Source: Caprimulgus europaeus
Lineage: Eukaryota > Chordata > Aves > Caprimulgiformes > Caprimulgidae
NCBI GenBank assembly: GCA_907165065.1
Contig: OU015539.1
Coordinates: 1,116,001 to 1,180,000, forward strand
DNA: 64,000 nt
Direction: 5' to 3'
Shown in pieces: positions 1 to 12,900 of this stretch (its first letter is position 1; each line of letters starts with the position of its first letter). The notes under the pieces are model-generated. The model did not search any database. It was not told the DNA's origin and was given only the letters and a program-made list of their open reading frames with translations. Made by a program: the position numbers and the translations under genes.

Positions 1-606
1 CCTTTGTTTGCAGACTGACTGCTTCAGCCCCTTCCACTCCTGTTTGTACAGGAGAAGCCAGGATGTCTCATAATCCAGATCAGTCTCCATCCCACCCAGA
101 GCAGTGTTCTCATTTCCATCAGTGTCATCTATTTCCATGAGAAACACTCAGTGAGGAAATTGAGGTTACAGAGAGAGAAAAAAATAGTGACACCAGAAAC
201 AAATCCCTGGGTGTGTGCTGTGTGCCCTGCCCCAGACCCTGCCCCACATCTGAAGTGGGGCAGGCAGCAAGCAAACAGCACACAGCCATCACCACTGACC
301 CCCCACTGCCAGCCCAGGGCGGGGAGTGGCCACGCTGCAATATTAATTAATTACTCAAGGTCACTCTGGAAGCTGAGGGCCAGGCTGGGGCTGTGCTGGG
401 TGTCACAGGTCCTTCCCCACACACTGTCCTTGCTCCACCTCTGACTGGGGGCTGGTGTGATGGAAAAGGCACCAGCTCAGAGACCTGCAGCCTGTGCTGA
501 TGCCTCTGCCAGCGTGCCCACCCCACCACTGCTGCTTGGGAACAGCAGCCACTCCAGGGCTGCCAGGAATCACCCACAGAGGCAGAGCACACCGCTCTGT
601 TGCACT

Positions 607-870
607 GAATCCCAGACTGGTGGGGCTGGCAGGGACCTCAGGAGATCATCCAGTCCAACCCCCCTGCCAAAGCAGGTTCCCCACAGCAGGTTGCACAGGA
701 AAGTGTCCAGGTGGGTTTGAACATCTCCAGAGATGGAGACTCCACACCCTCTCTGGGCAGCCTGTCCCAGGGCTCCGGCACCCTCACAGGGAAGAAGTTT
801 TTCCTTCAGTTTGTGTGGAACTTCTGGTGTCCCAGTTTGTGCCCATTGCCCCTCGTCCTGTCACAGGCAC
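607..870 (-). mobile_element. CR1 LINE fragment, 5'-truncated
   Basis: The reverse complement carries the CR1 3'-end hallmarks: a 'ggctgcccagagagg'-like block, 'ggagtctccatctctgg', and 'ttggactggatgatctcc'. Positions 607-776 are almost identical to the reverse complement of 4422-4591. Positions 777-870 continue into older, recognisable CR1 sequence. No reading frame for the reverse transcriptase remains. Confidence 0.85.
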
Positions 871-1335
871 AGAGATACAAGGTGCAAAGGTGTCCTGCCA
901 AGCTGATGGCACACCTCAGGCTTAAACAGTGTTAGAAAAGTGTTAAAAAGCGTTAGAAATGAGCTTGAAATCAGCTTCTACCAACCCTTGCCAGGCTCCG
1001 AATGAAAGCAGCAGCATCTCTTCTCCTGTCCAGTGTCTCTGAGCTATCTGTACATGCCACATGCTCCTGCAGCCACAGACTGGTTTGCTACCAGTGCTCA
1101 GCCCTGCATCTTCCAACAAGTACCAAGAGGAGCTCAGTTTAAAAGCTCTTCTCTGCTGGCCAAGGAAAAGAGTGAAAACTCCAAGCTAAATCCCAAGGAA
1201 AGCAACCCCAAGTTAAATCCTGCAGCAAGCAATCCTTCAGGCCCATGCTTGTTCTGGAGGGACACCTGCTGGCAACGCCACCGAGCCTGAGCTGGGCTCA
1301 GGGACACAGAAACCAAGGAGAAATAAAAGTGCAGT

Positions 1336-1479
1336 GGGGATGCAGCAAGGGGAGTCACCACCCCTGGAGGTGTTTAGGAGATGTAGCACTCAGGGACATG
1401 GTTTAGTGGGCCTGGTGGTGATGAGTCAGTGGTTGGACTGGATGGTCTTGGAGGTCTTTTCCAACCTTCATGACTCTGG
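1336..1479 (+). mobile_element. CR1 LINE 3'-end fragment
   Basis: It carries the typical CR1 tail: 'cctggaggtgttta', 'agggacatggtttagtggg', 'ggttggactggatggtctt' and 'ggaggtcttttccaacctt', then 'catgactctg' where the CR1 terminal octamer repeats normally sit. It is non-coding and diverged from the copy at 607. Confidence 0.85.
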
Positions 1480-2987
1480 GCAGTCTGGGGAAAAGGTTCA
1501 CACTAACAAGGTGGAAGCCAAAGCAAAAGCAGGCTGCAAACCTGCACATGTCCCAAGCCCCGGGCCCAACTCCACCACTCCTTGTGCCTGACCAGCATTT
1601 CACAGCCCCAAACCAGGGCAGGTCACAGGAGTGGGAACACCTGACAGACACTCAGCAAGAAACCAGTGGGAAAGACCCACAGCCCAGCACCCCCGAGAGG
1701 TTTGAGCTTGTTCAGCCATAACTGGGTTTTAGCTGCCCTCCCCACCAGCTCTCTGATTTTAGGACAGCCAAAGAAACCTCAAATTCCCACCAGGCGTGAG
1801 CTAAATCAAAGTCACCTGAAACAGGAGCATCCAGAGAGGCGGGATGGGCTGGCCTGGCCTGAAATCCCGTCCCATGCCAGCCAGGAGAGACCCAGGCAGG
1901 GAGCTGCAGGGCACGGGCACGTGTGGGGAAGGACATTTGCAGCTGTAACTCCTGCCAGCTCTCGGGGAAAGCAGCAGGTTCGGGTGGGTTTGTCCTTTCT
2001 GTGCACAGGATCTGCTGGCAGGAGGTTTGAAAGGCAAGCAGGGAATAACCAGGACACTCCCAGGACTGAGCTAAAGGTCCAAACCGGCGCTTGGGGGTTT
2101 GTTTTCTGCTCTGGTTGCTGCATTTACTCCTTGCCCACGCTCTCTGTGTGCAAGGCTGTTCTCCTCTTTCTCAAATGATCACCCAAAGGAGCGACCAGAG
2201 CCCTGTTCACGTGGGCAGAGACCTCCCAGGGCCATCAGCCACCACAGGATGGTCACTGCTCCAGCAGATCCTGCTCCTTCCAGAGCTCCTGACCACCTCC
2301 AGCCCCTGCCACTTACTGCCCTGCCCTTGCTCCGCTCTATTCATGTCACTCTCTGCACTTCAAAATAGACTTATCTGCTGTTTAACATCTTTTTACTGGA
2401 GAAAAAAGTCACCTTCTTTTGATTACCAGAAAAACTTCAATTTTCAGCCATCAAAAAAACTACCAATATTTCTTGTAAGTGTTTTGAGGAGTTTCTCAAT
2501 TAAAACGTGACATGCTACTAAAAATAGAAACTAAACAGACATTTTTTGAAAGTTTTACCTGGGCCTTGCACCACTTCCCCCAAAAATCTGGAAACCAACC
2601 AAAGGAGCTCCTGAGTGGATATTAATGAGCCAGGTGCCAGCCTCTTCAATGGGAAGTTTGATAAATGAGACCACATGTTCTGTGTTCAAAGAAAAGGGGA
2701 AAACAAGAGCGAAGCCAACGTCCCAGGGAAGGGAGTGAAGAGAACTTTGAAGTAAACCACAAATAAACTAAGGTTAATGTATATGTTCTTTAAAGCAGGA
2801 GGAGCCCTAAGGTTTGCTGGGCTGTGAAATCCCCTCGGTTGGGACTTGCTAGAGGACAGGATATTAAAAAGGGTGAAAATGGGGAAAACTGCCACTGCAT
2901 TTTCTAAGCAAACCAGAGATCAGAGCATGTCCTGTGCTGCTGAGGAACAGGTTTCCAGTTTGGATGCTCCCAGATCACTCTGGGCCT

Positions 2988-3095
2988 GGATATTTTTTAT
3001 TTATATAGATGTTTAATATATATATTTTTTTATATATATGTTTTTTATATATATATATGTTTAATATATATTTTTTATATGAATATATATATATC
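2988..3095. repeat. TA-rich low-complexity tract
   Basis: This is an interrupted run of TA dinucleotides and T stretches. It produces a spurious tyrosine/isoleucine-rich open frame and has no coding value. Confidence 0.8.
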
Positions 3096-3873
3096 TGCTA
3101 TGCAAGCAAGGTATTTATAAGCAATCCCCGTACAAATACCAATCACACAGCAAGTAAGAGCTGGCAGAGTGAATTCCTGTGGGATTATATTCAGTACCTT
3201 CATGAAATTCCAAGGGATTTTTTCACAACTGCTCTTCACTGCTGCTTTCCAGTAAGAAATTCAGGAAGTCACGGAGATTTGTTGCCTCACAGAAATACAG
3301 CACAGGAAAGGCAGGTTCTGATGGGTGGCCTTGACCTCCACAGCCCTCCCCACCTGTCCCCACAGCCCTCGCTGCGGCTCGCCAGGAATCAGAAAGGAGC
3401 CGGGAAGCGCGGCGGCAGCGCGGGGGGCTCCTCTCCAGGACAAGTCAAAGGGCTGACATGTCCAAGCTGGTGGCCTGTGGTTGGGTTTCTTTTTCTTTTT
3501 GCCATGTGTATGTCACACAACCACCTCCTCACCTCCCCACACCTCCTCAAGAGCTTCCCTGACCCTTCCTCCTCTGGGGCTTCCTTTTACACGAGGTTTA
3601 ATTTCCTCCTAAATGGTGCTGACCACCAGGAATCAAATTATCAGCAGCATTAAGGGACTCAACTCGTACCCCACACACCTGATCTGCCAGTCCTTGTTAC
3701 TAAAGTGCATATCATTAATATGTCTTATCATTCCCAATACTCCAACTGAAGCTGGGAGCTCAGAGACCACGAGGAAGTCTGTAGCACCTCCTCACAGGAG
3801 CTGTAGGTCTCAGCCCCCGATGTACTGATGAAGAGCCACCACAGTGAAACCTTGCTCTCTTCTTCTTTTGCAG

Positions 3874-3938
3874 AACAAAGGAAAAAATACTCCAACTCCA
3901 ACGTCATCATGCACGAGACCTCGCAGTACCACGTGCAG
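3874..3938 (+). CDS. EPS8L2: EPS8L2 coding exon a (first visible)
   Basis: Acceptor tcttttgcag, donor CAG|gtgagt. Two bases finish a split codon, then come [20 protein letters not shown] and Q, the start of the PTB domain. The 65-bp exon sits between two inverted, near-identical CR1 copies (607-776 and 4422-4591). Confidence 0.95.
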
Positions 3939-6900
3939 GTGAGTACGTGATGAAGCGCTGAGGGCTGGAGGGCCGCGGGCAGTGACAGACACTGGCGCTG
4001 CCATGTGTTCTGGTGGCCCTGCACCTCCAGCAGGACAAGGAGGAGTTGGGAACCTTCTTACAATTAATCTGGGCCATTTTGAGGTCAGCAACTCTGTCCC
4101 TGTGCTGTGAGGTGTGAGCTGTGCTTGGGAGGTCCCTGTCTCAGGGACTTGCTGTGGAGACACTGTGTCATTACAGCCTGCAGATGGGAAGTGATGGACA
4201 AGGAGGGAGGACAAAAATGATCATCAAAGAATGTAAAGTGGGTTTAATTACATATGGACCTCTTTTCTGCTTTAAATTTAAACTGAAAATGGCATACAAA
4301 CCCATCATTTATAAAAAAATTATTTTCTTTCTGAATAGTCAAGATTCAGCAAATTAAAAGTGTTGAGTAATTGGGGAGAAGAGAATGGAGGAAAAAAAAT
4401 GATTTTAAAAAGACAAGGGATGGAGCCCTGGGCCAGGCTGCCCAGAGAGGGTGTGGAGTCTCCATCTCTGGAGATGTTCAAACCCACCTGGACACTTTCC
4501 TGTGCAACCTGGTGTGGGGAACCTGCTTTGGCAGGGGGGTTGGACTGGATGATCTCCTGAGGTCCCTTCCCACCCCACCACTCTGGGATGCTGTGCAAGG
4601 AGACAGGGAGTGGAGAAGCTGTTGTCCTCCCTCCCTCCTCTGCATTTGAAGGAGAGCAGTGGGAGCTGCTGTCCCTCTCATCACCCTGTGCTTCAAACCC
4701 TTCCTGATCAGCACAGACAGGTTAAAAGCAGGGTTCCCGTGGTGGTTACAGGAACTCATCTGCTCAAACAACACAGACCACATCCACTATCATCTTTCAG
4801 CTCTCCCTCAGCTCCTGTGTCCTCTCAGGTAATTCAAAACCCTTCAGCCATGGCAGGCATTAACTCAAATTCATCTCCCAGTGTCACAGACATCCACTTA
4901 AAAAAACAGAGGAGCCAGCCAGGCCAGCCAGGCCCGGTGACTCCTGGAGTACCACGTGCCAGTGGCCTCGCACCACAGGAGCAGAGGTGTCCACCTGAGG
5001 CCAGCTGGACCATCCCTCACTGAAAACTGGGCAAGGCGAGAAAGGAAACGCTTCACAAGGTTTATATTTAGGGGACAGGGCCCTCTCTGCTCTGCTGTAA
5101 GACCCCAGTCCAAGCAGAGAGCTGAAGTGCCCAGCTAGAAACAAAGGAGCCTGTCAAGTTGCTTAAAATTAGACTTTTAAAAATGCTTGTTTGGAAAGAG
5201 GCCCTGGTTTCCATCAGAGAAACTAACTCAATGGACAACCAGCCCCATGAGTGACCCTGCCAACCAGCCCCATCAGTGACCCTGCCAACCAGCCCCATCA
5301 GTGACCCTGCCAACCAGCCCCATCAGTGACCCCTGCCAACCAGCCCCATCAGTGACCCTGCCAACCAGCCCCATCAGTGACCCCTGCCAAATCAAGTCAC
5401 TCATGGCAGCAGAGAAGGGACTTTAAACAGTGACACATATATGAATTCTCCCATTAATTATGCCATATGCCACCCACTGGTGAGTCCCTACCTTGAACTT
5501 TGACCAAGGCAAACAGGATTTCAGTGGCAGGCAGTGAGGTGGGAAGAGGTTTCCTCACAAGAGGCATTTTATACCCTTTGAAGTAATCTAGAAGCTGATC
5601 AAAGTTTAACAGTGGATGGAGTCATTGCCCATTCTTACAAAAGCAACTATACTGGAATACCCATCTGGATGAAAAGGGGTTTTAATGAGATAAATCAAAG
5701 ACAGCAGTAAGCTTCTCTCCCTCTCACTCCACCAATATCTCAGGAAAGTAGAAAGAAAAAATATTCTAATGAGTCTGAGCTAGACAAGTAGATTTTCCCC
5801 TCCAGGAAAATTAACTTACTTAACAGTAAACAACAAAGGAATTTATGAAGATTATAAACCTGGCAGTTAAAATAATAGAAGAGATAAGAAAGCTCGTCAT
5901 CAGGTATAAACCCATTCTCTTCCCTGCTCAGAAAGCAGAGGGTTTGTCACCTCTGCACAGATAATATTGACTCTGTGAATACCTCTTCATGCACTATTTT
6001 ACAGTTGCAGTAAATACCTGAGCACGTTTTGGGTACCTGATTGCCTGGCCAATCTCAGCTCCAGCCCACACACCTGCCAGGAGCTGCCTTCAGCCAGCGC
6101 CTCGCCCCACACCTCTGCTCTATGAACACAGCTTTGGGTCTCACGCTCCGCAGCGCTCCTCTCTCCTCTGCCCTTTCCAGTTTCTGCACCCCCCCACCCT
6201 CCCCGCTCCCTCTGAGGCATGTCCCAGTGTGGACACCACCCATGACCAAAAAATGTTATTTATAATCATCTCACGAGCTGAGGCTGCTCCTGGGAACAGA
6301 GAGGTTTTCCCCCAGCCCTTTCCCTTTCTCTCCTCATGTTCAGTAGCTCTTGCTTGCTTGTCTTCTGGGACAAAGACATCTTTTTGTGCCATGCTGGACC
6401 CTGACCCCTGATATGGCACCAGCAAAGAGTCAGCACCAGAAACTGCTTAAACCCTAAAAAGGTTACGTCTGATCCCTGGGAGAAGGCACAAAGAGATCAG
6501 AGGGAGAAAAGGCAGGCAAAACTCATCCCTGAACTAGAGGCAACAGAGAGCCTCTCCCAGTGTCACATCCCCATTTGTGCCTTGCTTTAAACACCCCATT
6601 TTTCCAGCTCTTGCATTGAAACCAGGCTGCAGGATTTGTGCCTCACAGCCCAGCAGGAGTTTCCGCTGCCACCATCCCAGCAGGACTGTTTCTGGGTGTG
6701 CCCCACTGTTGCCCCCAGCCCCACAGCACAGGGGTGGGATGCATCTGCTCCCCCTGCCACAGGGGTTCATCTGCTCCACAGCTCCTCATCTGACCCACAG
6801 CTGATTCAGCAGCAACCTCTTACTCATCCCAGTGCTATGAGTAGAAGCGAGGCGAGAGGGTCCCGCTGGTGGATGGGCCAGCGACATTCCAGGGAAGAGA

Positions 6901-9900
6901 GAAGGAGCTGGGCCCTGGCTCCATAAGCCCCCCTGGAGCCCCTGGGACTGGCCGTGGCACAGACGTGTTGGCCAGGTCTGTAACTTGCCCACCCCAAAAC
7001 CTCCTGCCTTTCTCTCCTGGAGAGAGTTGGCTATGACAGGGAAAAGCTTTCCCAGCTGGGCACGTTCTCCTTCCCTTCTCCTCACCAGGACCCAGCAGAG
7101 CAGACAAGGTGAACCAGGACCATTCCCTTTCCTTCCTGAATTTTTTCCCTTCCCCTGCTGTCACCTGAACTCGTGGACTCGCTGTGCAGTTGCTGCACAG
7201 GAACCAGCCTGGCTGCTCCGCGCAGACCACGCTCCCAGCTCCTCCTGCCCTGCAGTCCCCTCTGCTGGCAGATGCACGTTGTGCTCACCCACAGGGCGCA
7301 GCGCTGCTGCTCAGAGCAGAGAGAAATAAACCACCGGGATCTCTGGAGCGACCTGCACCCACTGCTGGAGGACACGTGCATGTGGAGGCACCACAGTTCC
7401 CCCTGCTGCTGCCTCCCTGTCCTGCCTGGCACTGCCCTTGCACGGAGCCCAGGAGCAGCCCAAGCCTGCAGATGCAGCTCCATGACACAAACTTTTTGTA
7501 AACACAAGTGCCAAGTGCACGGCGCGGATCTCTGTGTGCTTCAGGACACAGAGCAGGGACGGGACAGCACCCGAGTGCAGCCACGTCTGGGATGTCACCA
7601 CCTCACCTGAGCTGCTCCTGGCCCACATGCACACAGGAGGCACTGCACAAGGGGAGGACAGCATGGAAACTGGGCTGGTAGTGGGAAGAGTGTAGACACA
7701 GTGCTGAGGGACATGGGTCAGTCGGGGACTGGTCAGTGTGAGGTTCATGATGGGACTCCATGAGCTTAAAGGGCTTCTCCAGTCGAGGCGATGCTGTGAA
7801 GAGCACTAGGCTGGGTTTACAGGACAGGTGGAGGGAGGGAGAGAGGACAACCAGGGTAATCCAGCAAAGCCACAGTGCAGGACAGAGACAAGCAGCAAAA
7901 TAATCCCTTCCTGCAGTCAGTCCAGGACTGTTTTCACTGTCTCGAGGGCTGATTTGGGTCCTTTTGGGGGGGATTGAAGAGCTGGTGCAGAACCAGCTGC
8001 CAGGTTCAGAGCTGCCTTGCAGACCAGGTAGCTCTGCAGCACAGGAGCCCCCTGGTGCAGCTGTAGTGCCTGCTGAATTACCCAGGGCAGGGGACCTGGC
8101 CAAAGCCCACACAGCACACGGATCCCAGCTCAGCACAGAGCACTAACATCTGCCCGTGGCTTTGCCTGGGACTATTCCATGCAGGGAGATCTCCTGCGTG
8201 AGACAGGCAGAACACAAGTGCTGTGATCTCAGCCAGTGAGGTTTAACTGCTGCATTTAAACTTCCCAGCCAGGCTCAGAAAAGCCAGGGACTGACTCGTG
8301 TGTACACAGCCTCTGCAAACACGTGCTGCTGGATGGGATCCAGAGCTGCTGGATGGGATCCAGAGCTGCTGGATGGGATCCAGAGCTGCTGGATGGGAAT
8401 TGACATATGATGAGATAAATATGCCAGTGGGGAAACTCGTTCTGAAAACCCTTGCTGCATGACAAACCCCTCCTCTTTCACCACTCTGGACAGGCTGGTC
8501 CTAACAACCAGAACATGCAGTGTCTGCAGCGACTCTCTCAGGCCTGTGCTCTAAAGAACAAACACCAGTTCAAGCCTTTAGGGATGGTTTCACCACTGGT
8601 TTATCACACACACACCATCAAAGCGCTTTTAACTGTTTTTTCCTCCTTTCCCCCTCACTCATCTTCAGCACTTGGCCACCTTCATCATGGACAAGAGCGA
8701 GTCCATCGTGACGGTGGATGATGCTATCCGAAAACTCATCCTGCTCAACTCAAAAGAGAAGATCTGGACCCAGGAGATGCTGCTGCAAGTCAATGACAAG
8801 TCCATCCGCTTGCTGGACTGCGAGTCGCAGGTACCCAGAGCTCCGGGCGCTGCCCACGGGTCCGTGTGTGGGGTGCACTGTGTGCCCACCCCGTTCTGCC
8901 CGGCAGGGCCATTTCTAAGGCACCCAAAGAAGGGGGAATCGCCACCAAAATCCACTCCAGGGTGTGTAGGGGCTGGCTGACTCGAATTCCAAGGGCAGGT
9001 GGGTGTGGGATGATTTATTCACTGCTCCAGAGCACTGATACTCCAGGTGAAAGATACCTTGAGCTGTGCTCCAGGCTTACAGGAAAACTGCTTTTTGTGG
9101 GAGTGACACAGATTTACAGGTCCACAGAGATCTGCATAAAGCATTAGCAGAGAAGGAAGGACAGATTCCTCACATTAAAATAACCCACAGCATCCCCTGC
9201 CTGAGAAAAGTGGCCCATTTTGAGAGGTGATACCTGCACAGGCACAAAAGGCACCTAATCTGAGGGGAAAGAGCAGCCAGGCAGTGGGAGAAGGTGATGC
9301 TGCCCTGATTTTAACAATGAGAAACTAAAGAATCTCAGCCCAAGGTCATCCAAGGAGACAGAAGCATCTTTCCTCCCAGTGCTCTGCTGGGGTGCATGAC
9401 AAGTGTCCTGGTGCAGGTACAGCACAGCAATAAGATAGTGGTGAGCAACAAAGCTCAAGTTATTGAAGGCTCATGCTGGGCCCCATATTTAGGACTCAGA
9501 GGCGAACAAGAGCTCACCTCTGCTTCCACCCATCTCTCTCCAATTCCACAGTCCCAAGCCCCTCTGCCAACCCTGACATGTCTCTGAAGAGCCCAGCAAA
9601 CCACTGCTGAGAAGCACAAGCTCTGCCAGGTCTCTCTCCTCAAACGGAGACCCCAGGAGATCACACACAGGACCACTCCCCACCAGTTCAACAGTCCCCC
9701 ACTGCCTGACCCCTTCCTCTTTCTTCTCCAGGAGGAGCTGGAGGACTTTCCTCTGCCGACCGTGCAGCACTGCCAGACGGTGCTGAACCAGATGCGCTAT
9801 TCCTCCATCCTGCTCCTGGTGTGCCAGGACTCAGAGCAGCACAAACCTGACATCCACTTCTTCAACTGCGACGAGGTGGAGGTGAGCAGGGCGGGAAACA

Positions 9901-12900
9901 CAGAACAAAACATGCTCCCAGCTCCCCAGGAGCCCCCTCTTCCTCTGCCCACCTGCAGCCCTCGAGCCTTGCCAAAGCAAAGCCCTCAGAACATCTCTGT
10001 TTTGTCTTTGAGGCGGAGATGGTTCACGAGGACATAGAAAGCGCCCTGGCAGACCACAAGCACGGGAAGAAGATACGGCCACAGACACTCAAGTAAGTGC
10101 CACAGGATACAGCTGGGAGTGAAAAAATAAAACAAAAAAAGCCCCATTTACAGCGGTGCATTGGCACACCCACCTCAGACACAGCAGCAGCAGCCACTGA
10201 CGGGTGTTCTGTGCTGGTTCCCTTGCAGAGCAAACCAGGAAAAGATCAGACAGAGACAGTCCATCCTCCCACCGCCGCAAGGGCCGGCTCCCATCCCCAT
10301 CCAGCACGACACGCGAGGCTCAGGGATGAACAAGAACCGGGTGGCACCCCCTTCCCAGCACAACCCAGGTACTGGGAGCGCTCAGAAACTCTGTCCTGGG
10401 GACTGGGGACTCCTTAGCCCAGCCAGCCAACCCTCCTGAAGTGGCCAGTGGACGTTTCGGGCCCTGTGTCTGTATTGCTGGGGCACAGGGAAGCTCGGTG
10501 TCCTTTCACTGTGTGATACCGTAACAGACACAGCCCAAAGGCAGAATCTCTGGCTGTGCTTTATAAAGGCTTAAAAATTGGGCTGTAGCAAGCATTTCTA
10601 CTCACTGGGCTAGTCATAGGCATCTTCTCAATGGCAGCTCAATAAATCAAAGCTCCTAGAAATTCCTTATAATGACACCTGTATTTTGAAGATCCTGAAA
10701 TTCCCAAAAGAGGTGGAAGTCCCTCATAAAACAAAACAATCACATGAGGTTGGACCAGGCAGTGGTGATCTTAAGACACACAGACGAGACAGACCTGGTG
10801 AGAAAGGCAAATTCCTGGCCCTGCTGACTTCACAGGAGCTAAAGTTTCACCCTCAGAAATCAAGTGGTTTGCACAGAATCTCCTAGAGTTCAGCTCACCT
10901 CTCTCGTGTGCTAATCCAAAATCTTATTGCAAAGCCATTCTGACTTCAGCCCATTGGAGCTGGCTTGAAAAAGCTTCTATTTCTCTTTGGAGAAAGAGGG
11001 CATAGAAATAAGCCCCTGGTAACTGAAATAAGCTCTTTGACAAAAGCTCAAATTGACTAAAACAATGAGCAAACTTTAAGCCTTTTTTATCACTGCCTAC
11101 TGTACCACCTCTTAGGATTAATTTCTAAGTTCCAGGAAAAAATGTAATCAGGAGACTGAGACTCCAAACAGCAGCTGAGGAGAGAGAAGGCTCATTTCCC
11201 TGGGATGGGACCTGAAGCCAAGCAGCTGACCCAGCAGCCTCTTTGAGGTCCACTCTGTGTAATGAAAATAAGATTTCAGAGCTGGACTGTGTATAACCAT
11301 CTATAGCAGAGCAGTTTTGTAATGAAATGGCCACCTGTAACTGCCCTCCCCAGGCTGCTCAGTACAAAGCTTTCAGTCCTTTGCTGACATCAGCAGAGCT
11401 GGGCATTTACCCAGGCAGGATTTCTGGGTCTGAGAACATGGATCCTGGCACAAAAGCAGGTGACAGGAGAAAGCTTTGACCAAAGCCTGTTTGTTGAGAT
11501 TGCTTCTGCTTTGAAACACGCCTTATTGTTTTTTCTACAAAGCCTGTCAAAACTAATCACCTCACCTTCACACTCAAAGATGATGTACATTTTTCATGGC
11601 CTTTGGCCAAAACTGCCTCCCCAGTTCTCCCACTTTATAAATCCTGCTGTGCTGGCCCTTTCAAGCCCCATTTCACCGAGCTGACTCGCTGTTCTTTTCA
11701 CAAGAGGCCACCCAGCCATTGCTCACGCTGAAATATCTCCCCCTCACTGAGTGCCTTCTGGAAGCTGGGAGGTGCCTGTGGTTTTGTATTGCAGGAGGAT
11801 TTTTTTTATACCCATTAAGAACACTTGAGAGACAGCACAGGAGTTTGCACAGAAATGCAGATTTGTGCACAGACCCACCTAAACTTCAGTCATGCAGAAC
11901 TCCTGGCACGCTGCTTCCTAGCAAGTGACAGTTGCATTCACTTCCCGGTTTTATTTCTTCTTCCTCAACTCCTATTTGGTTAAACTGGTACCTCTGGGAT
12001 GAGGAAGGCTCCTGTGGAGAGCTGGGGGTGAGGAGAGAGGGTGAGAGTTCATCTAATCACACTTTATGTACACGTGGAGCGCTCTGTGGTGGCTCCTCTG
12101 CGGGCGTCAGTCAGCTTAGATGCATCAACGGTGAAGGAGTTGGTGACTCAGAGCAGCTGGAGACCAGGGCTTGCAGGTCTCTGCCCGTAGCTGGCAGCTC
12201 TCCATGGTTCATTCACTGCTGGTGTTTGAAAGCAGGCTGTGTATTGACACAGGGTTGGCAGGCAGGTGCTGTGATCTCCGAAGATTTAATCGGCAACTCT
12301 GATCATCTCCCGCTCTTTGTGATCTCCTGAGGTGCTCCCGTAACCCAGAACAAACAGCCAAGCTGGGAGTTACCATCCCACAGGTCCCTGCATTGAATGG
12401 AGCCAATTTGCAACCTCCAATAGTAAATATATCTTTCTATCCCTCCCTTGCTTGCAGATTATGACCGACGAGGCTCTGGCTCTCACGACCACGAGGAGTC
12501 CCGAGCCGTCCTGGCACAGAAGATTGAAAAAGAAACGGTTGGTAACAGGAACAGCGCAGAGTCAACGGGCAGGAGATGAGGGGGGAGGCCAGGGGCTCCT
12601 CCACGAGCAGACACTTTATGCATAATTTAGTCACTGTTCAGCTGATATCTGCTGTGCACAAAGCTGAGCTGAACAGAAGCAAAGCTCCCTGGCTGGGTCA
12701 CTTACAGTTGCCTTCACTCTGCTGATTTCAGGTCTGCCCCTCCCCAGCCCACAGGCCTGGGGTCATTTGCCAGATGTCCATTAGCAGGGGTCACTTGTCA
12801 CATTGACAGCTCCAGCACACAGCCAGGCACAGCTTTGTGTTTGCAGAGTGATGAATTCAGCTTCATTTCACGCCTGGGTTCCCCATTCCTGTGCATCCTT

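Larger units (their letters stand above)
1..3873 (+). other. EPS8L2: EPS8L2 upstream intron (no coding exon recognised)
   Basis: The first exon seen at 3874 begins in the middle of a glutamate codon, so an upstream coding exon must exist. I searched this stretch for an exon encoding the family's Met-Ser-Pro-Lys-Asp-Leu-Phe N-terminus and could not find one, so it probably lies before position 1. The stretch holds two CR1 fragments (607-870 and 1336-1479) and a TA-rich tract near 3000. Otherwise it looks like intron. Confidence 0.6.
3939..8668 (+). other. EPS8L2: EPS8L2 intron a/b (4.7 kb)
   Basis: This intron holds CR1 pieces at 4415-4600 and 7690-7786, a 25-bp minisatellite at 5236-5387, and a 20-bp tandem at 8326-8398. 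The GC-rich part at about 6550-8100 gives many overlapping open frames on both strands. None has splice sites or a recognisable protein. Confidence 0.85.

Noticed and set aside
3009..3653. 214-codon open frame on the + strand
   Set aside because: Its first part is a TA-repeat read as Tyr/Ile and the rest is intron. It has no domain and lies in the intron before an EPS8L2 exon.
7082..8136. Cluster of overlapping open frames on both strands
   Set aside because: It lies inside the EPS8L2 intron, is Cys/Ser/Pro-rich by composition, and part overlaps a CR1 piece.
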